From BOG-938 sp048498155 (GTDB lineage: Bacteria; Pseudomonadota; Alphaproteobacteria; Caulobacterales; Caulobacteraceae): a stretch of DNA of 54,516 bases. Location of the stretch: contig JBEHYN010000016.1 of the NCBI GenBank assembly GCA_048498155.1, positions 1 to 54,516 of the forward strand, written 5' to 3'. How positions within the stretch are numbered: position 1 is the first letter of the stretch; every line of letters begins with the position of its first letter. The position numbers were made by a program, and so were the translations under genes. The notes beneath the pieces are model-generated. The model did not search any database. It was given only the letters and a program-made list of their open reading frames with translations, and was not told the origin of the DNA. Positions 18,219-26,556 of the stretch are shown piece by piece.

Positions 18219-18344
18219 TGGAAGGAAACGGTCATGCGGAAGCGTCGCTCATGGTTGCGGGAAACAGGTTTTGCCCCATATACCCTTGTGCCCGGCGCCT
18301 GACCAAGCCGTCCGGCGTAAGTTTGGGCTAAGGATTTCAGATTA

Positions 18345-18977
18345 ATGGACGGCTTTGCCAAACCCCGGAAGCTTATCGACGCCGCCGCGCTGAACGAAGA
18401 CGGCGTGCAGCGTCCGTCGCGCGAGCAAGCGCTGGAGGCTGTGCGCACGCTTCTGGCGTGGGCGGGCGATGATCCCAGCCGTCCCGGCCTGATCGACACG
18501 CCCAAGCGCGTGGTCGACGCCTATGGCGAATGGTTCGAGGGCTATGACGTCGACCCGGGCGTGGAGCTGGCGCGAGTGTTCGAGGACGTGCAGGGCTACG
18601 ACGACGTGGTCATGCTGCGCGATATCGAGGTGGAAAGCCACTGCGAGCACCACATGGCCCCATTCCTGGGCAAGGCCTATGTGGCCTATATTCCCCGCGA
18701 CAAGGTGGTGGGCATTTCCAAGCTGGCGCGGGTGGTCGAGATATTCGCCCGCCGTCTGCAGACCCAGGAAACCCTAACCAAACAGATCGCCCAAGCCATC
18801 GACCAGCACCTAGAGCCTGCCGGGGTGGCCGTGATGATTGACGCCGAACATCAGTGCATGACCACCCGCGGGGTGCATCATCGGCACGTCTCGACCATCA
18901 CCACCCAGTTCAGCGGTAATTTCAAAACCGACCCTGCCCTGCAGGAACGCTTCCTGGCCTTTTGCACGCGGAAATAA
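18345..18977 (+). CDS. folE: GTP cyclohydrolase I
   Basis: 210 residues. The zinc-binding CEHHMAPF and the QERLT-like QETLTKQIA, together with EHQCMTTRGVHHRHVSTIT, define FolE type IA, which turns GTP into 7,8-dihydroneopterin triphosphate, the first step of folate (and queuosine) synthesis. The length is normal. The ATG at 18345 follows the divergent region shared with cysS. Confidence 0.96.
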   Translation: MDGFAKPRKLIDAAALNEDGVQRPSREQALEAVRTLLAWAGDDPSRPGLIDTPKRVVDAYGEWFEGYDVDPGVELARVFEDVQGYDDVVMLRDIEVESHCEHHMAPFLGKAYVAYIPRDKVVGISKLARVVEIFARRLQTQETLTKQIAQAIDQHLEPAGVAVMIDAEHQCMTTRGVHHRHVSTITTQFSGNFKTDPALQERFLAFCTRK

Positions 18978-19053
18978 TCCGGCCGCCCTCGCCAGTCTGG
19001 GATGACGTCGGTTGAAGCGATGACGCCCGGCCGTGAAGGCGCTATCAAAAGAC

Positions 19054-19452
19054 ATGACCTCCCCCTCCTTCTCCTCCCCCGGCGACAAGGCCAGCCTTGA
19101 ACACGGCGCGACCATCACGCCCCGGTTTGACGCCAACGGCCTGGTCGCCTGCGTGACGACCCACGTGGACACCGGCGAGGTGTTGATGCTGGCCTGGATG
19201 AACGCCCAGGCGCTAAAGCTGACGCTGGATACAGGCGAGGCGCACTATTTCAGCCGCTCGCGCCAAGCCCTGTGGAAGAAGGGCGAAACCTCCGGCCAGG
19301 TGCAGATCGTGCGCGAGCTGCGAATCGACTGCGATCAGGACGCAGTGTGGATCAAGGTCTCCCCCCAGGGCGACGGCGGCGCCTGCCACACGGGTGCGCG
19401 CTCGTGCTTTTACCGGGTATGGGAGGACGGCAAGCTGGTTGAGCGGTCGTGA
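19054..19452 (+). CDS. hisI: Phosphoribosyl-AMP cyclohydrolase
   Basis: About 132 residues. Family motifs are MLAWMNAQALKLTLDTGEAHYFSRSR, then SGQVQIV, the metal-binding RIDCDQDAV and the ACHTGARSCFYR zinc site. It opens the purine ring of phosphoribosyl-AMP in the third step of histidine synthesis; the pyrophosphohydrolase HisE is not fused here. The start is uncertain between the ATG at 19054 and a GTG at 19033; neither has a clear ribosome-binding site. Its stop overlaps the rluD start by four bases. Confidence 0.93.
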   Translation: MTSPSFSSPGDKASLEHGATITPRFDANGLVACVTTHVDTGEVLMLAWMNAQALKLTLDTGEAHYFSRSRQALWKKGETSGQVQIVRELRIDCDQDAVWIKVSPQGDGGACHTGARSCFYRVWEDGKLVERS

Positions 19453-20471
19453 ACCGCGACCTTGATCCTCTGGTCGATCCGGATATTGACCCTGACGACG
19501 GCGGATCGCTGCTCGAGACCCTGATTGCGCCCGAGGGCGCCGGCGAGCGTCTGGACAAGGCCTTGGCCGCTCTCTGGCCGGAACTGTCGCGCGCCCGGCT
19601 GCAGGCCCTGATCGCCCAAGGCGCCCTGTCGCACGATGGCGCTCAGGTTTCCGCCGGCGCGTCCAAGGTCCAGGCGGGGCTTTACCAATTGCAGGTCCCT
19701 GCCCCCATCGCCGCCGAGCCGGAGCCCGAGGATATTGCCCTCGACGTCCTCTATGAGGACGAGCACCTGATCGTGGTCAATAAGCCGGCGGGCATGGCGG
19801 CGCACCCGGCGCCGGGCTCCTATCGGGGCACCCTGGTCAACGCCCTGCTGTTCCATTGCGCGGGCCAGCTGGCGGGCATCGGCGGGGTGGCGCGGCCGGG
19901 CATTGTCCACCGGCTGGACAAGGACACCTCCGGGGTGATGGTCGCGGCCAAGTCAGATGCAGCCCACGCTGGGCTGTCGGCTCTGTTCGCCGCCCACGAC
20001 ATCGAGCGGGCCTATATCGCCTTGGCCCGCGGCGAGCCCAATCCGTCGAGCGGAACGATCAAGAACCGCATTGGTCGCTCGCCGCACGACCGCAAGAAGA
20101 TGGCCGTCCTGCGCAATGAGCAGGCCAGTGGACGCGAGGCCATCACCCACTACCGCACCCAGCGCATCTTTGGATCAGCCGAACGGCCGGTGGCTTCGCG
20201 CGTGCTGTGCCATCTGGAAACGGGCCGCACCCACCAGATCAGGGTGCATCTGGCCTCCAAGGGCTGCCCCTGCCTGGGCGACGCCATCTATGGCTCCGGC
20301 CCGCCCGCCGCTTCCGTTAGGGCCGCCATCGCTGATTCGGGCCTGCGTCGTCAGGCCCTACACGCGGCTATCCTGGGCTTTGTTCACCCCGTTACCGGCA
20401 AGAAGCTGCGTTTTGAGACTGCTCCCCCGGCCGATATGGCCGCCTTGGAAGCCCTGCTCGCGGCCTTGTGA
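19449..20471 (+). CDS. rluD: RluA-family 23S rRNA pseudouridine synthase (RluD-like)
   Basis: 340 residues: an N-terminal S4 RNA-binding domain (GERLDKALAAL...SRARLQALI) and a RluA catalytic domain with HRLDKDTSGVMV, where the Asp is the nucleophile, and ETGRTHQIRVHL. RluD modifies helix 69 of 23S rRNA. Paralogues (RluA, RluC) differ little in motif, so the exact target is inferred from overall architecture. The GTG start overlaps the hisI stop. Confidence 0.88.
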   Translation: MNRDLDPLVDPDIDPDDGGSLLETLIAPEGAGERLDKALAALWPELSRARLQALIAQGALSHDGAQVSAGASKVQAGLYQLQVPAPIAAEPEPEDIALDVLYEDEHLIVVNKPAGMAAHPAPGSYRGTLVNALLFHCAGQLAGIGGVARPGIVHRLDKDTSGVMVAAKSDAAHAGLSALFAAHDIERAYIALARGEPNPSSGTIKNRIGRSPHDRKKMAVLRNEQASGREAITHYRTQRIFGSAERPVASRVLCHLETGRTHQIRVHLASKGCPCLGDAIYGSGPPAASVRAAIADSGLRRQALHAAILGFVHPVTGKKLRFETAPPADMAALEALLAAL

Positions 20472-20619
20472 TCGAAAAAAATACCTGACTCTGCTGATCG
20501 GGTATGATCACGAGGGCGTATAAGCCTACAAAAGGACGCAACGCTTCCTATCTAGCATCGGTTGAAGGGGGAGACGCGGCGTTCGCTAGGTCGTGTCTGA
20601 GTAAAAGGGGACCATAGCC

Positions 20620-21507
20620 ATGGCTATCAATCAGCTCGCCGTCATGACGCCGGAAGGCGGCCTGTCCCGTTATCTGACCGAGATTCGCAAGTTCCCCATG
20701 CTGGCCAGGGACGAGGAGTTCATGCTCGCCAAGCGCTGGAAGGAGCATGAGGATCCTGAGGCCGCACACCGGATGGTTACCTCGCACCTGCGCCTGGTGG
20801 CGAAGATCGCCATGGGCTATCGCGGCTATGGCCTGCCCATCGGAGAAGTGATCTCTGAGGGCAATGTCGGCCTGATGCAGGCGGTCAAGAAGTTTGAGCC
20901 GGACAAGGGTTTCCGTTTGGCCACCTACGCCATGTGGTGGATCCGGGCCTCGATCCAGGAATACATCCTGCGTTCCTGGTCCCTGGTGAAGATCGGCACG
21001 ACGGCGGCGCAGAAGAAGCTGTTCTTCAACCTGCGCCGGGCCAAGAGCGAGATCAGCGCCCTGGAAGACGGCGACCTGCGCCCCGAACATGTGGAGCAGA
21101 TCGCCACCAAACTGGGCGTACTGAACGAGGAAGTCATCTCCATGAACCGGCGCCTGTCGGGCGGAGACGCTTCGCTCAACTCTCCCATGCGCGCGGACTC
21201 CGAAAGCGAGTGGCAGGACTGGCTGGTCGACGACAAGACGCCCAGCCAGGAAAGCGTGCTGGCCGAAAGCGAGGAGCACGATATCCGCATGACCTTGCTC
21301 GACGACGCCATGAAGAGCCTGTCGGACCGTGAACGTCGCATCCTCACCGAACGGCGGTTGAAGGAAGACTCCACGACGCTGGAAGACCTCGCCTCCCAAT
21401 ACGGCGTCAGCCGCGAACGCGTGCGCCAGATCGAGGTGAGGGCGTTCGAGAAGCTGCAGAAGGCGATGACAGCGGCGGCGGCTGAGCGGGAACGGGTTGG
21501 GGCTTAG
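20620..21507 (+). CDS. rpoH: Heat-shock sigma factor RpoH (sigma-32)
   Basis: 295 residues, the same length as C. crescentus RpoH and with nearly identical key segments: LSRYLTEIRKFPML (region 1.2), RLVAKIAMGYRGYGLP (2.1), TYAMWWIRASIQEYILRSW (2.4, -10 recognition), the RpoH-box-like AAQKKLFFNLRRAK and a region 4 helix-turn-helix YGVSRERVRQIEVRAF. It directs heat-shock and protein-quality-control genes. The 148-nt upstream region surely holds promoters, but I could not identify one with confidence. Confidence 0.96.
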   Translation: MAINQLAVMTPEGGLSRYLTEIRKFPMLARDEEFMLAKRWKEHEDPEAAHRMVTSHLRLVAKIAMGYRGYGLPIGEVISEGNVGLMQAVKKFEPDKGFRLATYAMWWIRASIQEYILRSWSLVKIGTTAAQKKLFFNLRRAKSEISALEDGDLRPEHVEQIATKLGVLNEEVISMNRRLSGGDASLNSPMRADSESEWQDWLVDDKTPSQESVLAESEEHDIRMTLLDDAMKSLSDRERRILTERRLKEDSTTLEDLASQYGVSRERVRQIEVRAFEKLQKAMTAAAAERERVGA

Positions 21508-21572
21508 GGGCGCCGAGCGAGGGGTGGCACGCGGGCGCCTGAGGGCGGACGTTGTGAGGGTATCAATTGGGG

Positions 21573-21938
21573 TTAGCGCTCCTTAGCGTCCTCGCCGAAA
21601 AGCGATGTAGCCAGCTTCACGATGAACTCGCGATCATGCTCGATGCCGGGCGAGTGATAGTGGTCTTCATCACGGCTTACCCAACCGTCCACCACACGAA
21701 CGCCAAACGGGGAACCATCTAGCTTTAGCGCGTAGACATGTGCGCCTGTCCAGCTTCGGTGGAAGTTCAGCCAGCCATTTTCGAAATAAACGAACCAGCG
21801 ATCGTCCATGTCCTGCGGGGCAAAACCTCGCAGCATACGATTTCCTTCAGCGTCGCTGAACATCGCCGTCAGCTCCAGACTTTCCCGCTTTATGGGCGGC
21901 GGCAGCCTCTTGAAGGTCGTCGGATCGCGGTTCGGCAT
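21573..21938 (-). CDS. Hypothetical protein, 121 residues
   Basis: I do not recognise a named family. The protein has no signal peptide or membrane span. It is rich in aromatic residues in the middle (WFVYFENGWLNFHRSWTGAH) followed by VYALKLDGSP, suggesting a small compact beta domain. It starts 10 nt after the stop of the lipoprotein gene at 21949, so the two are likely co-transcribed. It is convergent with rpoH and belongs to the accessory patch 21.6-23.1 kb with a toxin-antitoxin pair. Confidence 0.6.
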   Translation of the reverse strand: MPNRDPTTFKRLPPPIKRESLELTAMFSDAEGNRMLRGFAPQDMDDRWFVYFENGWLNFHRSWTGAHVYALKLDGSPFGVRVVDGWVSRDEDHYHSPGIEHDREFIVKLATSLFGEDAKER

Positions 21939-21948
21939 TGGCTGACCT

Positions 21949-22308
21949 TCAGAAGTGAGGCGGAGCCAATGGATAGGCCCGGTTCTTGAGGTCTACTTTT
22001 TCAGAAGGGGTCGCTTTAAACGAGCAGTCTTCGAAGAGGCGAATGTCCAGAGTTCCTCTGTCATCCTCCCGGAAAAGCATTCCTACAAAGGCGTCTTCAC
22101 CCTTCTCGCCAAATCGCTCAACGCCCAGAATCCTTTCACGATCAACGCGACTGTTACGGGCCATCTCCGGCGTCATTTGGCCGTGATTGACATAGGCACG
22201 CTGGATGGAGTCGAGCACTTCGCGATCTGTGAGCCCATAGCAGGCCGTTCGATCGCAGCCGCCGAGGGCGGCCGTTATTAGTAGGAGCCAACACGCTTTC
22301 CGACGCAT
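21949..22308 (-). CDS. Putative lipoprotein of unknown function
   Basis: 119 residues from MRRKACWLLLITAALGGCDR: a short basic start, hydrophobic core and lipobox LGGC, with D at +2 after the modified Cys. In E. coli that +2 Asp would keep it in the inner membrane. The mature part has three more cysteines-free stretches and one later Cys (FEDCSF), which may pair with the Cys in RTACYG. No family recognised. The inner ATG at 22308 is preferred over 22344 because it gives a clean lipoprotein signal. Confidence 0.6.
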   Translation of the reverse strand: MRRKACWLLLITAALGGCDRTACYGLTDREVLDSIQRAYVNHGQMTPEMARNSRVDRERILGVERFGEKGEDAFVGMLFREDDRGTLDIRLFEDCSFKATPSEKVDLKNRAYPLAPPHF

Positions 22309-22412
22309 CGCAGAACGATGGCACGGTGCTCTCGGCACCCGCAAGCGGACTTTTCCAACGTCCGCATGGGAAGAGATTTGGCGCCTAGCCTTCGACTCTC
22401 TCGTCTTCAGCC

Positions 22413-22727
22413 CTACGCCGGCGACCTTGCCGCCAACGCCCGTTCCACGGCCTTCGGGTCGCGCTCGATCACCTGGAGCAGCACGCGCTCGGCGGTGGTC
22501 AGGCGCTTGCCCTGCTCCCAGCCTTCCAGCGTCCGAGCGGGTACCCCGAATCGGCGCTCGAATTCCTTCGGGCTCTTGGCCACCCCCTTGCGGATGGCCT
22601 TTACCCGGTCGGCAGGCATGGGGTTGACCACACGCCCCTCCAGGGCGACCTCGCCGCGACGATGAGCGATGGCCTCGCGCAGCCCCGCTTCAATGTGTAG
22701 CCCCAGTTCAGTGCGATCATCAGCCAT
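22413..22727 (-). CDS. HigA/NadS-like helix-turn-helix antitoxin
   Basis: 104 residues. The second half is an XRE-type helix-turn-helix: VAKSPKEFERRFGVPARTLEGWEQGKR, then a dimerisation helix. It would bind the toxin and the shared operator. The N-terminal ~35 residues probably wrap the toxin. Its ATG lies 8 nt inside the 3' end of the toxin gene, the toxin-first order of HigBA systems. Confidence 0.8.
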   Translation of the reverse strand: MADDRTELGLHIEAGLREAIAHRRGEVALEGRVVNPMPADRVKAIRKGVAKSPKEFERRFGVPARTLEGWEQGKRLTTAERVLLQVIERDPKAVERALAARSPA

Positions 22728-23052
22728 GGATCAGGTCCTTTACAAGGGTCTTGAACAATTTCAATTCTTTAGCCGTCAGATCTTCCTTGTCGACCTTCGG
22801 GTAGGCCACAAGCAGGTAGATCGTGTCCGCGTCCACCAACACATAGTAGATCGTCCGACCGCCGCCGCGATCACCCCTTCCTGCATAGCCGAAGCGAACC
22901 TTCCGCATGCCGCCGGAGCCGGGGATGACATCGCCGACCTTGGGATCAGCGGCGATCCTGTCCTCCATAATGGCGATGTCCGCATCTGACGCCCCGAGTT
23001 TCCTGAGGCGTTTCAAGCCGGCTTGGTAGGAAGAGGTGCGGAAGAGCTCCAT
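22720..23052 (-). CDS. HigB/RelE-like toxin
   Basis: 110 residues from MELFRTSSYQAGLKRLRKLG. The pattern GSGGMRKVRFGYAGRGDRGG followed by RTIYYVLVDADTIYLLVAYPK and DLTAKELK matches the RelE/HigB branch of type II toxins (ribosome-dependent mRNA interferases or gyrase-type ParE relatives). The start codon at 23050-23052 touches the palindromic operator; an in-frame upstream start at 23079 would lie inside it. Antitoxin follows with an 8-nt overlap. Confidence 0.82.
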   Translation of the reverse strand: MELFRTSSYQAGLKRLRKLGASDADIAIMEDRIAADPKVGDVIPGSGGMRKVRFGYAGRGDRGGGRTIYYVLVDADTIYLLVAYPKVDKEDLTAKELKLFKTLVKDLIHG

Positions 23053-23087
23053 GGCTATAAATACGCTAATAGCGTACATATAGCCAT
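23051..23087 (-). promoter_or_regulatory. Palindromic operator of the toxin-antitoxin pair
   Basis: Two 18-nt arms around a single central base match at 16 of 18 positions (ATGGCTATA..TACGCTA and its complement). The palindrome overlaps the toxin start codon and lies directly downstream of a perfect TATAAT. That is the arrangement of autorepressed toxin-antitoxin operons, where the antitoxin or the complex blocks transcription. Confidence 0.75.
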
Positions 23088-23090
23088 AAA

Positions 23091-23096
23091 ATTATA
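23091..23096 (-). promoter_or_regulatory. TATAAT -10 element of the toxin-antitoxin promoter
   Basis: A consensus TATAAT on the minus strand, unusual in this GC-rich genome. Transcription would begin near 23084, inside the operator, giving a leader of about 30 nt. No good -35 lies 16-18 nt upstream. Confidence 0.5.
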
Positions 23097-23151
23097 CTCT
23101 ATGAGCGTAAATCAGCGAGGCGGTTACCGCCTTACCCCGCCCCGCCCTTCC

Positions 23152-24309
23152 TCAGCGCGCCCTACCCCTGGAGTCCGTCGAGAACACGTACTCCGTGACC
23201 GAGTGAAACGTCTCGCCCGGCCGTAGCGTCGTGGTGGGGAAGTTGGGCTTGTTGGGGGCGTCGGGATAGTGCTGGGTCTCGAAGGACAGACCGTCGCTCT
23301 GGCGGATCGGCCGGTTGTTTTGGCCAAGCGAATTGCCCACCCCGTTGGAGCTGTAGATTTGCACCCCCGGTTCGGTGGTCAGCACCGCCATTCGGCGGCC
23401 GCTCTTGGGATCATATAGCTTGGCCGCCAGCACCGGCCCCTTGGCGCCGGCCGGCTGGTCGAGCACGAAGTTGTGGTCCAGCCCCTTGCCGATCAACATC
23501 TGCGGATCGTTGGAGTACAGTCGCTGCAACAGCTCCGTCGGCTTGCGGAAATCGAAGGGCGTGCCCGCCACGGGAGCGATCTCGCCGGTCGGGACCTGGG
23601 CGGCGTCCGTCGGGGTGTAGTGGCTGGCGAACACCTGCAGGACCTGATTGTAGACCGGCCCTGAATCATAGCCGCCGAGGTTGAAATTGGCGTGATTGCT
23701 GAGATTGATCACCGTGGGCTTGGTGGTCGTCGCCCAGTACTCCAACTTCAGCGTGTTGTGCTCGTCGAGGGTGTAGTTGACCTTGATGGTCAACTCGCCG
23801 GGGAAGCCGCTCTCCCCATCCGGGCTGACCAGGCTGAGCGTGGCGCCGGCTTCCTCGCCGTGATGAAAAGCTTCGCCTTTCCAAAGCTTTGTAAAATAGT
23901 TCTGCTTGCCTCCATGGATCACCACATTGGTTTTCGGATTGGGCCCTTCCAGCTTGTAGACCGTTCCGTCCAGGGTGAAACCGCCGCCGCCGATGCGGTT
24001 GGCGTAGCGGCCGAGGATGGCGTTGGCGCCGCTTTCCCAGCCCGCGAAATCCGCCTTGCCGATCACTAGATTATTTTCCACGCCCTTTCGGTCCGGCGCA
24101 TCGATCTCGACGATGGAGCCGCCTCGGGTAGAGAATTTTACGGTCATGCCGTGGTGGTTCTTCACGGTGAACAGATAGACGGTCTGTCCATCCGCTGCCG
24201 TGCCGAACACCGTGCGGGTGACGCTCGCCGCCTGGGCGGAACCCGCGGCCATCAAGGCGAGCGCTGCGCCGGCAAGCAGGCGACGCGGAATTGAAATCGT
24301 TTTAAGCAC
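23152..24309 (-). CDS. Exported aldose 1-epimerase (galactose mutarotase)
   Basis: 385 residues from a GTG at 24309 with GGAG six bases upstream. A signal peptide (PRRLLAGAALALMAAGSAQA) precedes a GalM beta-sandwich: NRIGGGGFTLDG, the catalytic HANFNLGG, DHNFVLD and the C-terminal PDAPNKPNFPTTTLRPGE with the conserved glutamate region before it. It interconverts alpha and beta anomers of sugars, here in the periplasm. It is the last of three exported-enzyme genes, starting 20 nt after the amidohydrolase stop. Confidence 0.9.
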   Translation of the reverse strand: MLKTISIPRRLLAGAALALMAAGSAQAASVTRTVFGTAADGQTVYLFTVKNHHGMTVKFSTRGGSIVEIDAPDRKGVENNLVIGKADFAGWESGANAILGRYANRIGGGGFTLDGTVYKLEGPNPKTNVVIHGGKQNYFTKLWKGEAFHHGEEAGATLSLVSPDGESGFPGELTIKVNYTLDEHNTLKLEYWATTTKPTVINLSNHANFNLGGYDSGPVYNQVLQVFASHYTPTDAAQVPTGEIAPVAGTPFDFRKPTELLQRLYSNDPQMLIGKGLDHNFVLDQPAGAKGPVLAAKLYDPKSGRRMAVLTTEPGVQIYSSNGVGNSLGQNNRPIRQSDGLSFETQHYPDAPNKPNFPTTTLRPGETFHSVTEYVFSTDSRGRAR

Positions 24310-24329
24310 GGGCTTCTCCAGAAAAAACT

Positions 24330-25343
24330 TCAAGTGTGAGCGTGGGGCTTGGCGGGCGAGAACACCTTGCGGCCGGTATCGCCGAGAACCCAGCGCCGTT
24401 CCGCTTCGGTCAGCTGCGCGGTGGAGTCCTTGGCCATCTGCACCATCTCGCCGTAGGTCCCGCCCGCGCTTCCCACGTCCGAACCCCAGAAGATGCGGTG
24501 CGCCCCGATCCGGTTGACCGCGTCGCGCATGAACACCGCCGTGGGGACCTTGGCCTCCTGCAGGATGTAGAGATTGGTGGTGGAATATTTGAAGTAGATG
24601 TTCGGCTGACTGGTGAAACCGTCCGGTGCGTGGGCGAACCCGGAAATGGGCGGCGCCTCCAGTGTCGGCCAGCCGAAGTGGTCGACCACCAGCTTCACGC
24701 GAGGGAACTTGCGCGCCACGCCCAGAATGGCCTGAAGACATTCGGCCGAGAACCGCTGGGGGGCGTAGAGCACATTCATGGTCAGGCCCAGCCGATCCGC
24801 TTGCGCCCAGGTCTTGAGGGCCTGATCGGAGTCCAGCCATTCGTGAGGGGTCGCCGGGCCAGTGATCCTCAGGCCGCAGATGTGGTGGGACTTAACCCAA
24901 TCGCGAAGCTGAGCGGGGGTCTTGGGATCTTCGCCATCCAGCACCACCACCGGGCGGAAACGGTTCGGGTGGGCGTCCGAGGAGTCCAGAATATAGCTGT
25001 TATCGAAGCCGTAGCTGCCCCGGCGCTGGACCGCGGCGATCTGGCCGACGCCCTCCTGGTCCATCCATTGCAGCGCCCTATGCGCGTCGGGCTTCGCGTG
25101 CGGCTTGCCGACCTGCAGGCTTTGGCCTGGGCCGGGGGGCGAACCGGGCGGATCGGCGCCCGGGGAGCTGGGACCGGTGGCCGGAGGATACTTTTTCACA
25201 TCGTCCGAAATCAGGTGCATGTGCCCGTCGAACATCTTGAAGCCGCTCTTGGGCGCGGCTTTGACAGAGGTGGCGGCGGCTGCAGCCAGGGCAAGGCCCG
25301 AGGCCAAAAGTTCGCGGCGATCAGGCGTGTGGGATTTGGTCAT
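24330..25343 (-). CDS. Exported amidohydrolase_2-family (lactonase-like) enzyme
   Basis: 337 residues. The N-terminus (TPDRRELLASGLALAAAAAT) looks like a Tat signal, RRELLA followed by a hydrophobic stretch. The TIM-barrel metal site starts with FDGHMHL, continues with VVDHFGWP and ends with FWGSDVG, as in the Amidohydrolase_2 family that includes sugar lactonases and decarboxylases. The Pro-rich segment at about 53-75 is an unusual insertion. The substrate is unknown, but the mutarotase and esterase neighbours point to a sugar lactone. Confidence 0.82.
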   Translation of the reverse strand: MTKSHTPDRRELLASGLALAAAAATSVKAAPKSGFKMFDGHMHLISDDVKKYPPATGPSSPGADPPGSPPGPGQSLQVGKPHAKPDAHRALQWMDQEGVGQIAAVQRRGSYGFDNSYILDSSDAHPNRFRPVVVLDGEDPKTPAQLRDWVKSHHICGLRITGPATPHEWLDSDQALKTWAQADRLGLTMNVLYAPQRFSAECLQAILGVARKFPRVKLVVDHFGWPTLEAPPISGFAHAPDGFTSQPNIYFKYSTTNLYILQEAKVPTAVFMRDAVNRIGAHRIFWGSDVGSAGGTYGEMVQMAKDSTAQLTEAERRWVLGDTGRKVFSPAKPHAHT

Positions 25344-25349
25344 GGCGGC

Positions 25350-26414
25350 CTACTTGCTCTTGCCTAGGTGGCGATCGAAGTACTTGATGATGATCTTATA
25401 GACCTGCTGGGATTCAGGCGTGGTCGGGTCGTACCAGAAGGAATGCCGGCCGCCTTCGAACACATGCAGGTCCGACTCCACGCCGACGCGGTCCAGGGCC
25501 TCGTGGGTGTAGACCGCCGAGCTCATCTCCAGTCCACGCGTGGCGGTGATCATCAGGGTCGGGGGAAACTTGGCGAGGATCTCGGGCGAATGGGCCGGGG
25601 CGCCCATGGGGTCGCTCGGATCAAGACCCAGCTCCGCATCCTTGCCGGGCGGGCCTTTGGGGACCGTGCCATTGCCCAGCTCGCTGCCGATGTAAAAAGA
25701 GTCCCCTTCCGCTCCTGGACCGGCGCTGGCGCACAGGATGCCGGCCGCGCCGGGCGTCGGCAGCTTGTGCTTCTGAAACCAGGCCAAGGAACGGGCCACC
25801 AGCAGCCCGCCGCGCGAACAGCCGTAGATACCGATATTTTGCCGCCTATAGGTCTTCAGCAGCGTCTTGTAGACGTCCGCCACCTGGTCCACCGCGCGGG
25901 GAAACGCGGGGTCCTTGTAGTCCACCGCCACGACCTTGTACTTGCCGTAGTAGGCGATCGGCTGGGCCCCGAGTTGGGCGCAACCTGCCCAGCAGCCGGC
26001 GCTATGTAGCCAGATCAGCACGCGGTCCTTGGTCTTGGCGCTCGGACCGCCCTTGGGCGTGTAAACTACCACGTGGACGCCGCCGACCGTCGTGTCGTCT
26101 TTGTTCACCGGGATCATCTTGTCCTGAACATCGGCATCGATCTGATGGATCAGGGTCGAGCCGTCGGCGCGCGGGGTGGTGAACTTCGGGTCGCGCGATT
26201 CCTTGAAGTACCGCTGCAATGAGGCCTTCAACTCCGGGCTCATGAGTGGCGATAGAGGAATGCTCTGGGCCGGCAGGTGCAAGGTTCCGTCCGGATCGAC
26301 GCCGATGACGGGCGGGGCTGCGGGCGCCGCGGCCTGCTGAGCCAGGGCCGGCGGTGCGGCGAAAATCGCCAAGCACATCAAGCCGACAGGCAGTCGCAAT
26401 AGGCCATTGAACAT
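25350..26414 (-). CDS. Exported alpha/beta hydrolase (esterase-like)
   Basis: 354 residues from MFNGLLRLPVGLMCLAIFAA, a signal peptide ending at ALA-QQ, with GGGAGG-like GGGAGGAACC ahead of the ATG. The fold is hormone-sensitive-lipase-like: nucleophile elbow GCSRGG, an unusual oxyanion segment LHSAGCWAGC in place of HGGG, and the catalytic His in GGRHSFWYD. It probably hydrolyses an ester in the periplasm. The ORF can be extended 21 codons upstream, but without a ribosome-binding site. First gene of the three-gene exported cluster; 6 nt separate it from the amidohydrolase. Confidence 0.83.
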   Translation of the reverse strand: MFNGLLRLPVGLMCLAIFAAPPALAQQAAAPAAPPVIGVDPDGTLHLPAQSIPLSPLMSPELKASLQRYFKESRDPKFTTPRADGSTLIHQIDADVQDKMIPVNKDDTTVGGVHVVVYTPKGGPSAKTKDRVLIWLHSAGCWAGCAQLGAQPIAYYGKYKVVAVDYKDPAFPRAVDQVADVYKTLLKTYRRQNIGIYGCSRGGLLVARSLAWFQKHKLPTPGAAGILCASAGPGAEGDSFYIGSELGNGTVPKGPPGKDAELGLDPSDPMGAPAHSPEILAKFPPTLMITATRGLEMSSAVYTHEALDRVGVESDLHVFEGGRHSFWYDPTTPESQQVYKIIIKYFDRHLGKSK

Positions 26415-26556
26415 CTGGTTCCTCCCGCCGACGTTCATTGAGCGGACGTCGGTCCATCCGTCACAGTCGTATTCCAAAGCAGACGATGTGGAAAGTCGGG
26501 CGGACGGGCGTTGTCGGCTGCTAGCGAGTCGTGACCCCTAAGGTAAATTCAGCCCG

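Noticed and set aside
20472..20619. Sigma-32 or housekeeping promoter before rpoH
   Set aside because: Candidates (TTGAAG with GCTAGG; TATCTAGC) lack a convincing partner element or consensus match, so none was listed.
24310..24840. N-terminal extension that would fuse a 177-residue segment to the mutarotase
   Set aside because: The extension is the amidohydrolase gene read in another frame; a GTG with GGAG at 24309 and a signal peptide mark the true start.
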